From assembly GCA_003577005.1 (NCBI GenBank), contig QEUW01000287.1, positions 1-11,989 of the forward strand: 11,989 nucleotides of DNA. Direction: 5' to 3'. The notes under the pieces are model-generated. The model saw nothing but the letters and a program-made list of their open reading frames with translations, had not been told where the DNA came from and did not search any database. Both the position numbers and the translations under genes were made by a program. Shown here one piece after another: positions 1 through 6,291 of this stretch (positions within the stretch are counted from its first letter, which is position 1; every line of letters starts with the position of its first letter). The DNA is from Chloroflexota bacterium (GTDB taxonomy: Bacteria; Chloroflexota; Anaerolineae; Caldilineales; Caldilineaceae).

Positions 1-1194
1 ACCCAGGGCGCTCAGGTGGTGACCGGCAACAACCCCGCTGATACACGGGTGAGCGTGCTGCTGCCTGCCGCGCTTGCCGTGGGGGAGAGCTTTGCCGTGA
101 CCTTCCGTGTCCAGATCAAGGAGCCGCTGTCGCCTAGTGTCACTACAGTCCGCAATCAGGCGCTCGTCACCGGCGACAATATCGTACCCACGCTCTCGGA
201 TGACCCGGATACGCCGGCCCCGGGCGACCCAACCGTAACCTCCGTGTCGGGGCTGCCCAAGGTCGACCTCAGCAAGAGCGATGCGCTGTTGATCGACGCC
301 GATGAAGATGGTTTCCCCTCGCCCGGCGACACCCTGGTTTACGAACTGGTGCTGACCAATCGCGGCGGGCAAACCGCCATGGATATCGAACTCATCGACA
401 GCTTGGACGAGAACACGGTGCTTGTCGCCGGCTCGGTCCAGACCAGCCAGGGGGCAGTTCGCCAGGGCAATGGCCCCGGCGACACCAATGTGCAAATTGC
501 AGTCGGCAATCTGGCGCGCAATGCAACGGCCACCTTCTCCTTCCAGGCGACAATCACCGACCCGCTGCCGGCGGGCGTCGCGACCGTCAGCAACCAGGCC
601 CGCGTCACAGGGAGCAATTTTTCTCCCGTCCTCTCTGACGACCCGGCCACCGACGCCCTCGACGACCCGACCGTGACTGCGGTCACTGCCGCGCCCTTGT
701 TGCTGGTCAGCAAGCGCGATTTTCTCTATGATGACGCCGATGGGGATGACCAGGTTGGACCGGGAGACACACTGTTCTACATGATCCAGGTGAACAACAT
801 TGGGAACACAACTGCCGCCAGCGTACTCCTGACCGACACACCCGATCTACAGACGACCTTGCTAGCGAGTAAAGTTCAAGTCAGCCAGGGACAGGTGGTG
901 TCGGGCAACAGCGCCGGGGACCGCGTATTGCAGGTCAGGTTGGATGAGATCCCACCTGGCGCCATCGTCAATATTGGCTTCCAGGTACGAGTCAATGCCA
1001 CGGCCACCGAACCACTGGTCAATCAGGCGACAACACAGTTTACCAATCCCAATGATGCGACGCGGACCGTCATCACGGCTTTGTCCGATGATCCGGATAC
1101 GGCCACCTCCAGCGACCCCACAGTGACCCAGATCAAGGATGGGCAACCGGCCGGCGGCCTGCTTGAACTTCTGCTTCCACTGGTATTGCGCTGA
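1..1194 (+). CDS. Secreted DUF11-type repeat protein, 3' part only
   Basis: The reading frame is open from base 1, so the gene starts upstream; the GTG at 16 is just an internal valine codon. The visible 397 residues hold the end of one repeat and two full repeats of about 135 residues. Each full repeat opens with an acidic Asp-rich loop (DADEDG, DADGDD) followed by PGDTL and a beta-rich 'LTNRG' or 'VNNIG' type core. Each repeat ends in a LSDDPxT...DPTVT block, seen three times. This is the pattern of DUF11/conserved-repeat domains, Ig-like modules of bacterial surface proteins; the Asp loops may bind calcium (inference). The protein ends in a hydrophobic tail GGLLELLLPLVLR, like tails I recall on exported Chloroflexota proteins. 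No N-terminus is visible, so signal peptide and full length are unknown. The most likely role is a structural or adhesive surface protein; no enzymatic domain is seen in this part. Confidence 0.8.
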   Translation, partial: TQGAQVVTGNNPADTRVSVLLPAALAVGESFAVTFRVQIKEPLSPSVTTVRNQALVTGDNIVPTLSDDPDTPAPGDPTVTSVSGLPKVDLSKSDALLIDADEDGFPSPGDTLVYELVLTNRGGQTAMDIELIDSLDENTVLVAGSVQTSQGAVRQGNGPGDTNVQIAVGNLARNATATFSFQATITDPLPAGVATVSNQARVTGSNFSPVLSDDPATDALDDPTVTAVTAAPLLLVSKRDFLYDDADGDDQVGPGDTLFYMIQVNNIGNTTAASVLLTDTPDLQTTLLASKVQVSQGQVVSGNSAGDRVLQVRLDEIPPGAIVNIGFQVRVNATATEPLVNQATTQFTNPNDATRTVITALSDDPDTATSSDPTVTQIKDGQPAGGLLELLLPLVLR

Positions 1195-1229
1195 GCGTCT
1201 GGATTGTAGGAGTGTTCAGATCGTAAGAG

Positions 1230-1283
1230 GGAATGGCGGTAACTAGGCCCATCCGACCAGCAGAGCAGTTGCGCCGCCATTCC
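1230..1283. repeat. Inverted repeat downstream of the DUF11 gene
   Basis: The arms GGAATGGCGG (1230-1239) and CCGCCATTCC (1274-1283) are perfect 10-base inverted copies separated by 34 bases. They lie 35 bases after the stop of the DUF11-repeat gene, between convergent genes. Two smaller hairpins follow directly: CGCTA/TAGCG, and GCGCC-TATT-GGCGC at 1299-1312. None has a T-run, so a classic intrinsic terminator is not shown; an RNA 3'-end structure is a plausible reading. Confidence 0.45.
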
Positions 1284-1323
1284 AACGCTACGTTGTTAGC
1301 GCCTATTGGCGCCGTGGTGTACA

Positions 1324-1439
1324 AGGTTCTGGGGACATTTGCCGGCAATGGACGATCCAGCCAGGACGAAAACGTGCGTCGCACCTGCACGGTGCGATGC
1401 ACGTCTCAGGTGCAACGCACTTGTCAAGTGCATCGCACC
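1324..1439 (-). repeat. Dispersed palindromic repeat element, copy A
   Basis: The copy has two parts. One is an 18-base edge block, AGGTTCTG-nn-GACATTTG (1324-1341). The other, after 32 variable bases, is a palindromic array (1374-1439) of the arm GTGCGTCGCACC followed by three 18-base units beginning at 1386, 1404 and 1422. The arms 1374-1385 and 1391-1402 form a 12-base stem with one G-T pair and a 5-base loop. A second stem is 1409-1420 with 1428-1439 (10 of 12 paired). Copy B near 1923-2021 has the same parts in the same order, with the two parts offset by 50 and 51 bases. The array begins 28 bases beyond the leftward rhaM stop, so it may act as a 3'-end or REP-like structure; strand is given relative to that gene. 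Confidence 0.75.
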
Positions 1440-1467
1440 GCTGTGTCGATCGAAGTGTCAACAGCAC

Positions 1468-1797
1468 CTAATCGTGGTGAAAGACTTCTTCCATGCGCGC
1501 CCACCATTCACCCGGTGCGCGCGTCTCCAGCGGTTCCTGGCAGGGGTCGGTGTGGGTCCACCATTCCTGCGTCTTGGGGTCGGCGGCCATCTTGGCCATA
1601 TCGGCGGCAAAGTCGTCGCCGATATACTCAAAGTGGCTGAACAGAAAGCCGTCTTTGTAGTAAATCGTATAATTGCGGACATTGCAGGCGCTGATCATCT
1701 CAAGCACCTCGGGCCACGGGTCGGCATGGAGCCGTTTGTATTCGTCCAGCTTCTCCGGCTTGACCTTGATGACCATGCCATACCGTTGTACACTCAT
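1468..1797 (-). CDS. rhaM: L-rhamnose mutarotase (RhaM/YiiL family)
   Basis: This 109-residue protein matches the small L-rhamnose mutarotase family (about 104 residues in E. coli), which interconverts alpha and beta anomers of L-rhamnose in the cytoplasm before isomerisation. Visible family motifs are EYKRLHADPWPEV (residues 19-31, with the conserved Tyr20 and His24), NYTIYY (42-47), the tryptophan pair WW at 79-80, the stretch TDPCQEPLETR, and a C-terminal WWARMEEVFHHD. The fold is a dimeric ferredoxin-like alpha/beta barrel. The ATG at 1797 is preceded by GGGAGGA four bases upstream, which supports this start. No other rhamnose genes lie in the window; the gene stands alone between two copies of a palindromic repeat. 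Related sugar mutarotases of the same family (for example for fucose) cannot be fully excluded. Confidence 0.88.
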   Translation of the reverse strand: MSVQRYGMVIKVKPEKLDEYKRLHADPWPEVLEMISACNVRNYTIYYKDGFLFSHFEYIGDDFAADMAKMAADPKTQEWWTHTDPCQEPLETRAPGEWWARMEEVFHHD

Positions 1798-1854
1798 GGA
1801 ATCCTCCCTGGCAGAATTTTGTTGGAACGACTCTCCACCGTAAAACCATCATCG

Positions 1855-1884
1855 AGGGGTTCGCACGTGGAGGTTTGAACCCCT
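1855..1884 (-). promoter_or_regulatory. Inverted repeat in the rhaM upstream region
   Basis: AGGGGTTC (1855-1862) and GAACCCCT (1877-1884) are perfect 8-base inverted copies 14 bases apart, about 58 bases upstream of the rhaM start codon. A second overlapping dyad uses GTTTGAA (1873-1879) and TTCAAAC (1901-1907). An operator or a leader hairpin is possible. No convincing sigma-70 promoter was found here, so the site is a candidate only. Confidence 0.35.
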
Positions 1885-1922
1885 GTAGTCTGGAGAGCGA
1901 TTCAAACGTCTACAAAGCACTT

Positions 1923-2021
1923 AGGTTCTGTTGACATTTGTCTAGCAGTGCATGACTCGGCTGGGGTGCGCACATGCGTTGCACCTGCAAGGTGCGATGC
2001 ATGTGCAAGGTGCAACGCAGG
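1923..2021 (-). repeat. Dispersed palindromic repeat element, copy B
   Basis: The edge block AGGTTCTG-nn-GACATTTG (1923-1940) is identical to copy A except for the two central bases. After 33 variable bases comes the array. The arm ATGCGTTGCACC (1974-1985) is followed by two 18-base units at 1986-2003 and 2004-2021, each starting TGCAAGGTGC. The first 30 array bases match copy A at 26 positions. TGCGTTGCACC (1975-1985) pairs perfectly with GGTGCAACGCA (2009-2019), or the 14-base arm starting at 1972 pairs with 1991-2004 using two G-T pairs, so two alternative hairpins exist. The array edge is about 39 bases beyond the stop codon of the leftward helical-repeat gene. Confidence 0.75.
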
Positions 2022-2060
2022 TGTAGTTGTCGAACCCACAACCGTTATTCGGATAGGTTC

Positions 2061-4034
2061 TTACTGCGGCCACAGCCAGCCCTTTTGGTGCGCCGCACGG
2101 GCGAGGGCAACCAGCGAATCCGGCCCTTCGAGCGCCCACAACAGCATCAGGCTACCTTCCAGACCGTGAACCGTCTGCCAGGCGCCACGTTGGGCGTCGG
2201 CCTGCCACAAATCGGCTAGAAACTGTTGGGCCATCTGCGTCAGTTCCTGGCCAGGTGGTGCGCCGTTTGGCTCACTATTGCTGGCGCCGGTCTCGTTTTC
2301 ACCTGCCTCATCCGTGGCAAGCCGGGCCAGCCGCACCTGATGCGCCAACAACGCTGCGACCGCTGTAACTTGAGCCGTATGTCTGTTGCCACTGGTGGCG
2401 TTCAAAGCCCGCACCAGCGTGGGGAGCAGCGCACCCGCCTGGCGGTATTTTCCGGCAGCCAGCAGCGGGCGGAGCAGGCTGTCCAGCAGGAAATGGACCA
2501 ACGCCTCCCCGTCGAGCAGGCGCGGCGCCCAGGCGCTCAACTCGTTAAGAAGCCGTTGCACCCCTTGACCGTCGCCCCCTTGTTGGAGCAGGGCGCGCAG
2601 ACGCAACGCCCCCAGGCGGAGAGTGTCGTCGTCGAGTTGGCGGCGCCAGAGCGTACCCAGCCGGTGGCGCCAGCCGGTGGGTTCACGCCACTGGGCGAGC
2701 CAGCGCAGAGCCTGCTCTGGTTCGCCATATTCCAGATAGATGTCGGCCAGCCCCCAGGTGATAGCTCGTTCCGGGTTGCGGTCGGGGCGGGCGCGCGCCC
2801 AGCGGAGCGCCCGTTCCGCTTCGGTGGCTGCCTGGGTGCGTTCGCCGGCAGCCAGCAGCCCGCGCACCAGGGACAACATGCCTTCGGCGCGCGTCGGGTC
2901 ATTGGCGGCAATGTGTTCGACGACTTCCACCGCGTATTTGAGCGCGCCGAGTTCGATCAACGCGGTGGCCGCACCGGCCGCCGTCCACCCATCGCTGCGC
3001 ACACCCAGCGCGGCGAGCCGGTCGGCGAGTGCGATCCGCTTTTGGCGTGGCAACCGGCGCAGGGGCATGGCGGCAATGGCCTGTTGCAGCGTGTAGACCT
3101 GGAAATCGACATCCGCATTGGCGGCCGGGCGTTTGACCTGGCGCACCACGAGGGTGTCATCGCGCAGCGAGCTAAAGCCGGCCTCGCGGCGAGCATCCTG
3201 CACATTGGCGATCAACGATAACTGCGACAAGACCTCATCGACCAGACCGAGGCGCGCCAGCGTGGTGGCCGCCATGCGCCGGCTCTGGAGCGAGGTCAGG
3301 GTTGCATATTGAAACGTTTCCACACAGCGCATGAGCAGGCGCATCGAGCCGCGCGAAGCCGTGTCCCCGAGTCCGGCAATTGCAGCGGCCGTATCGTGAA
3401 TCAGTTGTGCGCCGGCATCATCAAACCGGCGAATGGCGGCTGTAATGAGGCTGTTCGTGAGCGGGTGCGCCCCGATAGCGGCAATGCTTTCGGCCAACAA
3501 CGTGCGCAATTCGATGTGTGCAAAGACCCGCTCCCAGGGGTTGTGAAACTGGTCCAGCCGCTCCAGCGCGGCGCACGCCAAGGGCAGGTCGCCAACATGG
3601 GCGGCTGTGGCGGCCACCAGGAGCAGCCGTTCGCTCATCTGTGCTTCCTCTGCCGGCTCGATGGGGCGAAAGAGGGTCCGTCTCAGGCGGTCGAGTTCGG
3701 CGGCTATCAGAACGGCCACATGGGATTCGGTTGGCGCTTGGCGCGCCAAGCGGTGTAGCGCATGCAAGAATGCCAGTGGATGGCGCGTTTCGGCCAGACG
3801 GGCAACGGTCAGCGCTTCGGCCCCGGCGCCGAGGTCGGCGAGAGTCTCCCAGCAGCGTTGGATAAGCCATGAGCCGGGCTGCCAGACGCTCCGTTCCTCG
3901 ACGCGCACGGCAGGGCCAACCGGCGCGACGGTGGTGGCAGCGTCGAGCGCAGCGTTGACATGAGAAAGCAGCGATGGTGGGTGGGGCAGCGCCGGTGGCG
4001 TGGCAGCGTCAATCATCAGAACCCGTAAAGGCAT
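2061..4034 (-). CDS. Large alpha-helical (TPR-like) repeat protein, function unknown
   Basis: I do not recognise a named family. The 657-residue protein is almost wholly helical, rich in Ala, Leu and Arg, with helix pairs typical of TPR-like solenoids. One example is the stretch from about residue 355 to 445, with LLAAGERTQAATEAERALRWA and YLEYGEPEQALRWLAQW type pairs; such proteins usually act as protein-binding scaffolds. There is no signal peptide and no membrane segment. An Asn/Gly/Glu-rich flexible loop lies near residues 585-605. The start chosen is the ATG at 4034, whose A overlaps the stop of the preceding gene (TAATG), implying translational coupling. A GTG at 4049 and an ATG at 4016 are alternatives. 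It is the last gene of the translin operon, so it may work with that protein (inference). Confidence 0.75.
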   Translation of the reverse strand: MPLRVLMIDAATPPALPHPPSLLSHVNAALDAATTVAPVGPAVRVEERSVWQPGSWLIQRCWETLADLGAGAEALTVARLAETRHPLAFLHALHRLARQAPTESHVAVLIAAELDRLRRTLFRPIEPAEEAQMSERLLLVAATAAHVGDLPLACAALERLDQFHNPWERVFAHIELRTLLAESIAAIGAHPLTNSLITAAIRRFDDAGAQLIHDTAAAIAGLGDTASRGSMRLLMRCVETFQYATLTSLQSRRMAATTLARLGLVDEVLSQLSLIANVQDARREAGFSSLRDDTLVVRQVKRPAANADVDFQVYTLQQAIAAMPLRRLPRQKRIALADRLAALGVRSDGWTAAGAATALIELGALKYAVEVVEHIAANDPTRAEGMLSLVRGLLAAGERTQAATEAERALRWARARPDRNPERAITWGLADIYLEYGEPEQALRWLAQWREPTGWRHRLGTLWRRQLDDDTLRLGALRLRALLQQGGDGQGVQRLLNELSAWAPRLLDGEALVHFLLDSLLRPLLAAGKYRQAGALLPTLVRALNATSGNRHTAQVTAVAALLAHQVRLARLATDEAGENETGASNSEPNGAPPGQELTQMAQQFLADLWQADAQRGAWQTVHGLEGSLMLLWALEGPDSLVALARAAHQKGWLWPQ

Positions 4035-4288
4035 TAGGATGCAAACCACAGTGCCAGCGTTGCCCCTGCCAGAACCAACGCCAACAGGAGCAATATCCGG
4101 CCAACGGTCGCCAGGCGTTGGGCTGTCACCAGCGCACGTCCATGCTGTTGGTGCGCCCGTTCACCGTGGCTGAGCAGTGCGGGATTGCGGTGCGGTGTCT
4201 GTTTTACCTGCGCCAACCACCAGGCCCGGTGGCAAAAGGCCCAAAGGCCGATCTCACTGGCGCGGACGAGAGGGCGGTCTTTGCGCAT
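4034..4288 (-). CDS. Small membrane protein with Cas4-like N-terminal motif
   Basis: This 84-residue protein has two parts. Residues 8-53 (VRASEIGLWAFCHRAWWL, then GERAHQQHGRAL) resemble the N-terminal region of Cas4/Dna2-like PD-(D/E)XK nucleases. There, a 'SEI..Y.FCPR..YL' segment carries a cluster-binding cysteine and a later G-x3-H carries an active-site histidine; here these are Cys19 and Gly42/His46. Instead of the nuclease core, residues 62-82 form one hydrophobic membrane helix and the protein ends. The similarity is by eye. It starts 14 bases after the translin stop with no clear ribosome-binding site, so coupled translation is likely, and its stop overlaps the next start. It may be a degenerate nuclease relic or a membrane anchor that binds nucleic acid or a partner. 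The topology suggests an N-terminal cytoplasmic domain held by the C-terminal helix. Confidence 0.7.
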   Translation of the reverse strand: MRKDRPLVRASEIGLWAFCHRAWWLAQVKQTPHRNPALLSHGERAHQQHGRALVTAQRLATVGRILLLLALVLAGATLALWFAS

Positions 4289-4302
4289 TGGCTGTTGGGT
4301 AG

Positions 4303-5004
4303 TCAGGGACTATCCTCATCCGCTAGGTTTGTGTTGGGGTTTGAGCTTGCCGCGGCCGCCAGATCTGTGCCCAGATTGGCGTCCAATCGGGCTTCAAAGC
4401 TGCGCAACGCCTCGCGCATCTGGTCCTGGCGGATGGCCAGCGTCAGATCGCCGCGGGTGCGTTCGACAACCGTGCGCAGAACATCAGTATGGCGGCGCAG
4501 GCCATCGGTAATTGCATCGGGAAAATCGACGGTGACGAGCAGGCTGTAGACTTCGTCCATAAAAGCCAGGTAAGGTTCAGCGTCGGTAACGTGGCCGCGG
4601 CGCATGAGATCGAGAACAAAGCGTCTGGTCTCGCTGGCAGCCTCGCTCAGGCCGCGCAGATAGGTGGCGCCGGTAACAAAGAGCTCGGACGGGCCAGGGA
4701 GATCCGCACCACGGGCCACGGCATAGAGAACATGGGCCTCCACTAGCTCTTTGAGCGCATCTTGTGTGTAGCCGGCGTGGTAGAGTGCGGGGTAGTCGCC
4801 GAGCGGGCTGACCATGGTCTCTGCCGCCTGGCGCGCCTCAGCCAGCATCGCTTCGGCGTCGGACCATTCGTGGCGGTGGATGGCGCGGATGCTGTTGGCA
4901 CAGGAGCGTACCAGCGCCCGGCTCGCCCGCAAGGTCTCATCGCGCAGGTCGTTGATGCGGCTCAAGTCGGCGCGGATGGCGTCTATCTGTGCAACCAAGT
5001 CCAT
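4303..5004 (-). CDS. Translin-family RNA/ssDNA-binding protein
   Basis: The 233-residue, all-helical protein matches the bacterial/archaeal translin family (COG2178-like). It has RDETLRASRALVRSCANSIRAIHR near the N-terminus (residues 21-44) and YHAGYTQDALKELVEAHVLY (75-94). YLRGLSEAASETRRFVLDLMRRG (115-137) and FMDEVYSLL follow, and the family's RTRGDLT motif is at 182-188. Eukaryotic translin and TRAX form the octameric C3PO complex; TRAX supplies RNase activity through acidic residues on two helices. Here Glu86/Glu89 and Glu121/Glu125 occupy the matching ExxE and D/E-x3-E places, so catalysis is possible (inference). The last 25 residues are a disordered Asn/Asp-rich tail. It is the first gene of a leftward three-gene operon. 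The ATG at 5004 follows an AGGAC-type site and a good promoter. Confidence 0.85.
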   Translation of the reverse strand: MDLVAQIDAIRADLSRINDLRDETLRASRALVRSCANSIRAIHRHEWSDAEAMLAEARQAAETMVSPLGDYPALYHAGYTQDALKELVEAHVLYAVARGADLPGPSELFVTGATYLRGLSEAASETRRFVLDLMRRGHVTDAEPYLAFMDEVYSLLVTVDFPDAITDGLRRHTDVLRTVVERTRGDLTLAIRQDQMREALRSFEARLDANLGTDLAAAASSNPNTNLADEDSP

Positions 5005-5045
5005 GGGTGATGCGTCCTATGCTCGTAGTGATCCAGTAGCTATCC

Positions 5046-5073
5046 ATTATACTGTATTGGGTTCTCCTGTCCC
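5046..5073 (-). promoter_or_regulatory. Sigma-70-type promoter of the translin operon
   Basis: Read on the minus strand, GGGACA (4 of 6 to TTGACA, bases 5073-5068) is followed by a 16-base spacer and a perfect TATAAT (5051-5046). The predicted transcript starts near 5039, giving a leader of about 35 bases before the translin ATG at 5004. Confidence 0.6.
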
Positions 5074-5205
5074 TAATCGCCTGGTTGTGCTTGTTTGCTT
5101 CAACCGGCAGCCTGAATACATCATTGGCCTCTGCACCTTTCCGCTGTGCTATGATGCGTCTGCAAGCAATCCCGATAGAGGATGCACCCGCGCCCGATCG
5201 CTTAC

Positions 5206-5234
5206 TTGAGCGAGCGCAGGTTGCCGGTTACAAT
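5206..5234 (+). promoter_or_regulatory. Sigma-70-type promoter of the CPBP protease-argH operon
   Basis: TTGAGC (5206-5211), a 17-base spacer and TACAAT (5229-5234) lie upstream of the protease gene. Transcription would start near 5241, downstream of the GTG/ATG-type upstream candidates in this frame. That supports the ATG at 5266 as the true start. With the opposite promoter at 5046-5073 it makes a divergent control region. Confidence 0.6.
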
Positions 5235-5265
5235 AAGAGGGGCTTGCCGCTCGATAGGTTGCGCC

Positions 5266-6285
5266 ATGTCAATCATCAAAGGGGTTTTCTGGAATTCGGT
5301 TGAGAAGCGGGTGCGCGCAGGTTGGCGGATCGTTCTCTATACGCTGCTCTGGATCTTCGCCCCCATTCTGGTCGCACAGGCGGTAGGCGACTGGCTGGCG
5401 CTGCCCTTGATCAGCGTGTTCCCGACGGTGGCGGGTTTTGCGCCCCATGCGGTGGTTATCCTGCTCCGGTTGGTCGTTGTCATATTGGTCACCTGGCTGG
5501 TGGCCTGGTTCATTGACCGCCGCCCGGTGCGCGAGTATGGTCTTTGGTTGGACCGCGGTTGGTGGCTTGACTTTGGTTTTGGCTTGACGCTGGGCGCGGC
5601 GTTGATGGCCTTTGTCTTTGTAGTCGAGTGGTTGGCGGGTTGGGTGGTAGTGACAGCAGCCGTGGAGGTGACGATTCCAGGCGTAGCTTTTGGTACGGCG
5701 ATCCTGGGGGCGTTGCTGCTCTTTATCGTGGTCGGAATCACCGAGGAATTGCTGGCGCGCGGCTACCATCTGCGCAACCTGGCCGAAGGGTTTGATTTTG
5801 GCCCGGTAGGCGCGCAGGGGGCGGTGTTGTTGGCCTGGCTGCTTTCATCATCGCTCTTTGGGTTGTTGCATGTCTTCAACCCCAATGCCACCTGGTACAG
5901 CACATTTGCGCTCATGGTCGCCGGTCTCTTTTTGGGGTTGGGTTTTGTGCTGACAGGCAGCCTGGCGATTCCGATTGGCCTACATATCACCTGGAACTTT
6001 TTCCAGGGGAACGTTTTTGGCTTTCCGGTGAGTGGAAATACCTTTGACAGCGCAACCTTTATCGCTATTCGACAACAGGGTCCTCCGCTGTGGACAGGTG
6101 GGGCGTTTGGGCCGGAGGCTGGGTTGCTGGGCATGCTTGCCATTGTACTGGGCAGTGTCCTTACCCTCATTTGGGTGCGTTGGCATTACGGCCAGGTGCG
6201 GTTGCAGACAGAACTGGCAGAATATCGCAGAACCGATGCCGCCCCCGTACATCTAGTTGAACAACAGGAAACTGGAGATTGGTAA
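5266..6285 (+). CDS. CPBP-family intramembrane metalloprotease (CAAX/Abi type)
   Basis: The 339-residue integral membrane protein has about eight hydrophobic segments. It carries the three signature motifs of CPBP (CAAX protease and bacteriocin-processing) glutamic proteases: EELLARG at residues 160-166 (Glu160, Glu161, Arg165), FGLLH at 198-202 (His202), and HITWN at 240-244 (His240, Asn244). All key residues of an active enzyme are present. Such enzymes cleave within or near membranes; eukaryotic Rce1 trims prenylated CAAX proteins, and bacterial members have varied or unknown substrates. The frame is open upstream to 5182, but the promoter at 5206-5234 and the hydrophobic N-terminus favour ATG 5266; the ribosome-binding site is weak. 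The gene ends 6 bases before argH, so the two are co-transcribed. No functional link to arginine synthesis is known to me. Confidence 0.88.
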   Translation: MSIIKGVFWNSVEKRVRAGWRIVLYTLLWIFAPILVAQAVGDWLALPLISVFPTVAGFAPHAVVILLRLVVVILVTWLVAWFIDRRPVREYGLWLDRGWWLDFGFGLTLGAALMAFVFVVEWLAGWVVVTAAVEVTIPGVAFGTAILGALLLFIVVGITEELLARGYHLRNLAEGFDFGPVGAQGAVLLAWLLSSSLFGLLHVFNPNATWYSTFALMVAGLFLGLGFVLTGSLAIPIGLHITWNFFQGNVFGFPVSGNTFDSATFIAIRQQGPPLWTGGAFGPEAGLLGMLAIVLGSVLTLIWVRWHYGQVRLQTELAEYRRTDAAPVHLVEQQETGDW

Positions 6286-6291
6286 TTGGAG

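Noticed and set aside
1374..1439. Possible CRISPR array
   Set aside because: The 18-base units are contiguous with no unique spacers and are internally palindromic, and no cas genes are near.
1872..1882. T-arm-like GGTTTGAACCC, possible tRNA
   Set aside because: No acceptor stem, D-arm or anticodon arm can be placed around it.
1923..1940. Edge block as an insertion-sequence terminus
   Set aside because: The TTCTGTTGACATTTG-like edge resembles some IS ends, but there is no transposase frame, no matching inverted end and no target duplication around either copy.
2226..3221. Plus-strand open frame of 331 codons inside the helical-repeat gene
   Set aside because: The minus-strand frame is twice as long, coupled to its operon and has helical-repeat character; the plus-strand product is low in structure and rich in Gln, Gly, Arg and Pro, as expected of a shadow frame.
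5182..5265. N-terminal extension of the CPBP protease to 5182
   Set aside because: The extension lies across the predicted promoter at 5206-5234 and encodes Arg-rich non-membrane sequence unlike the family.
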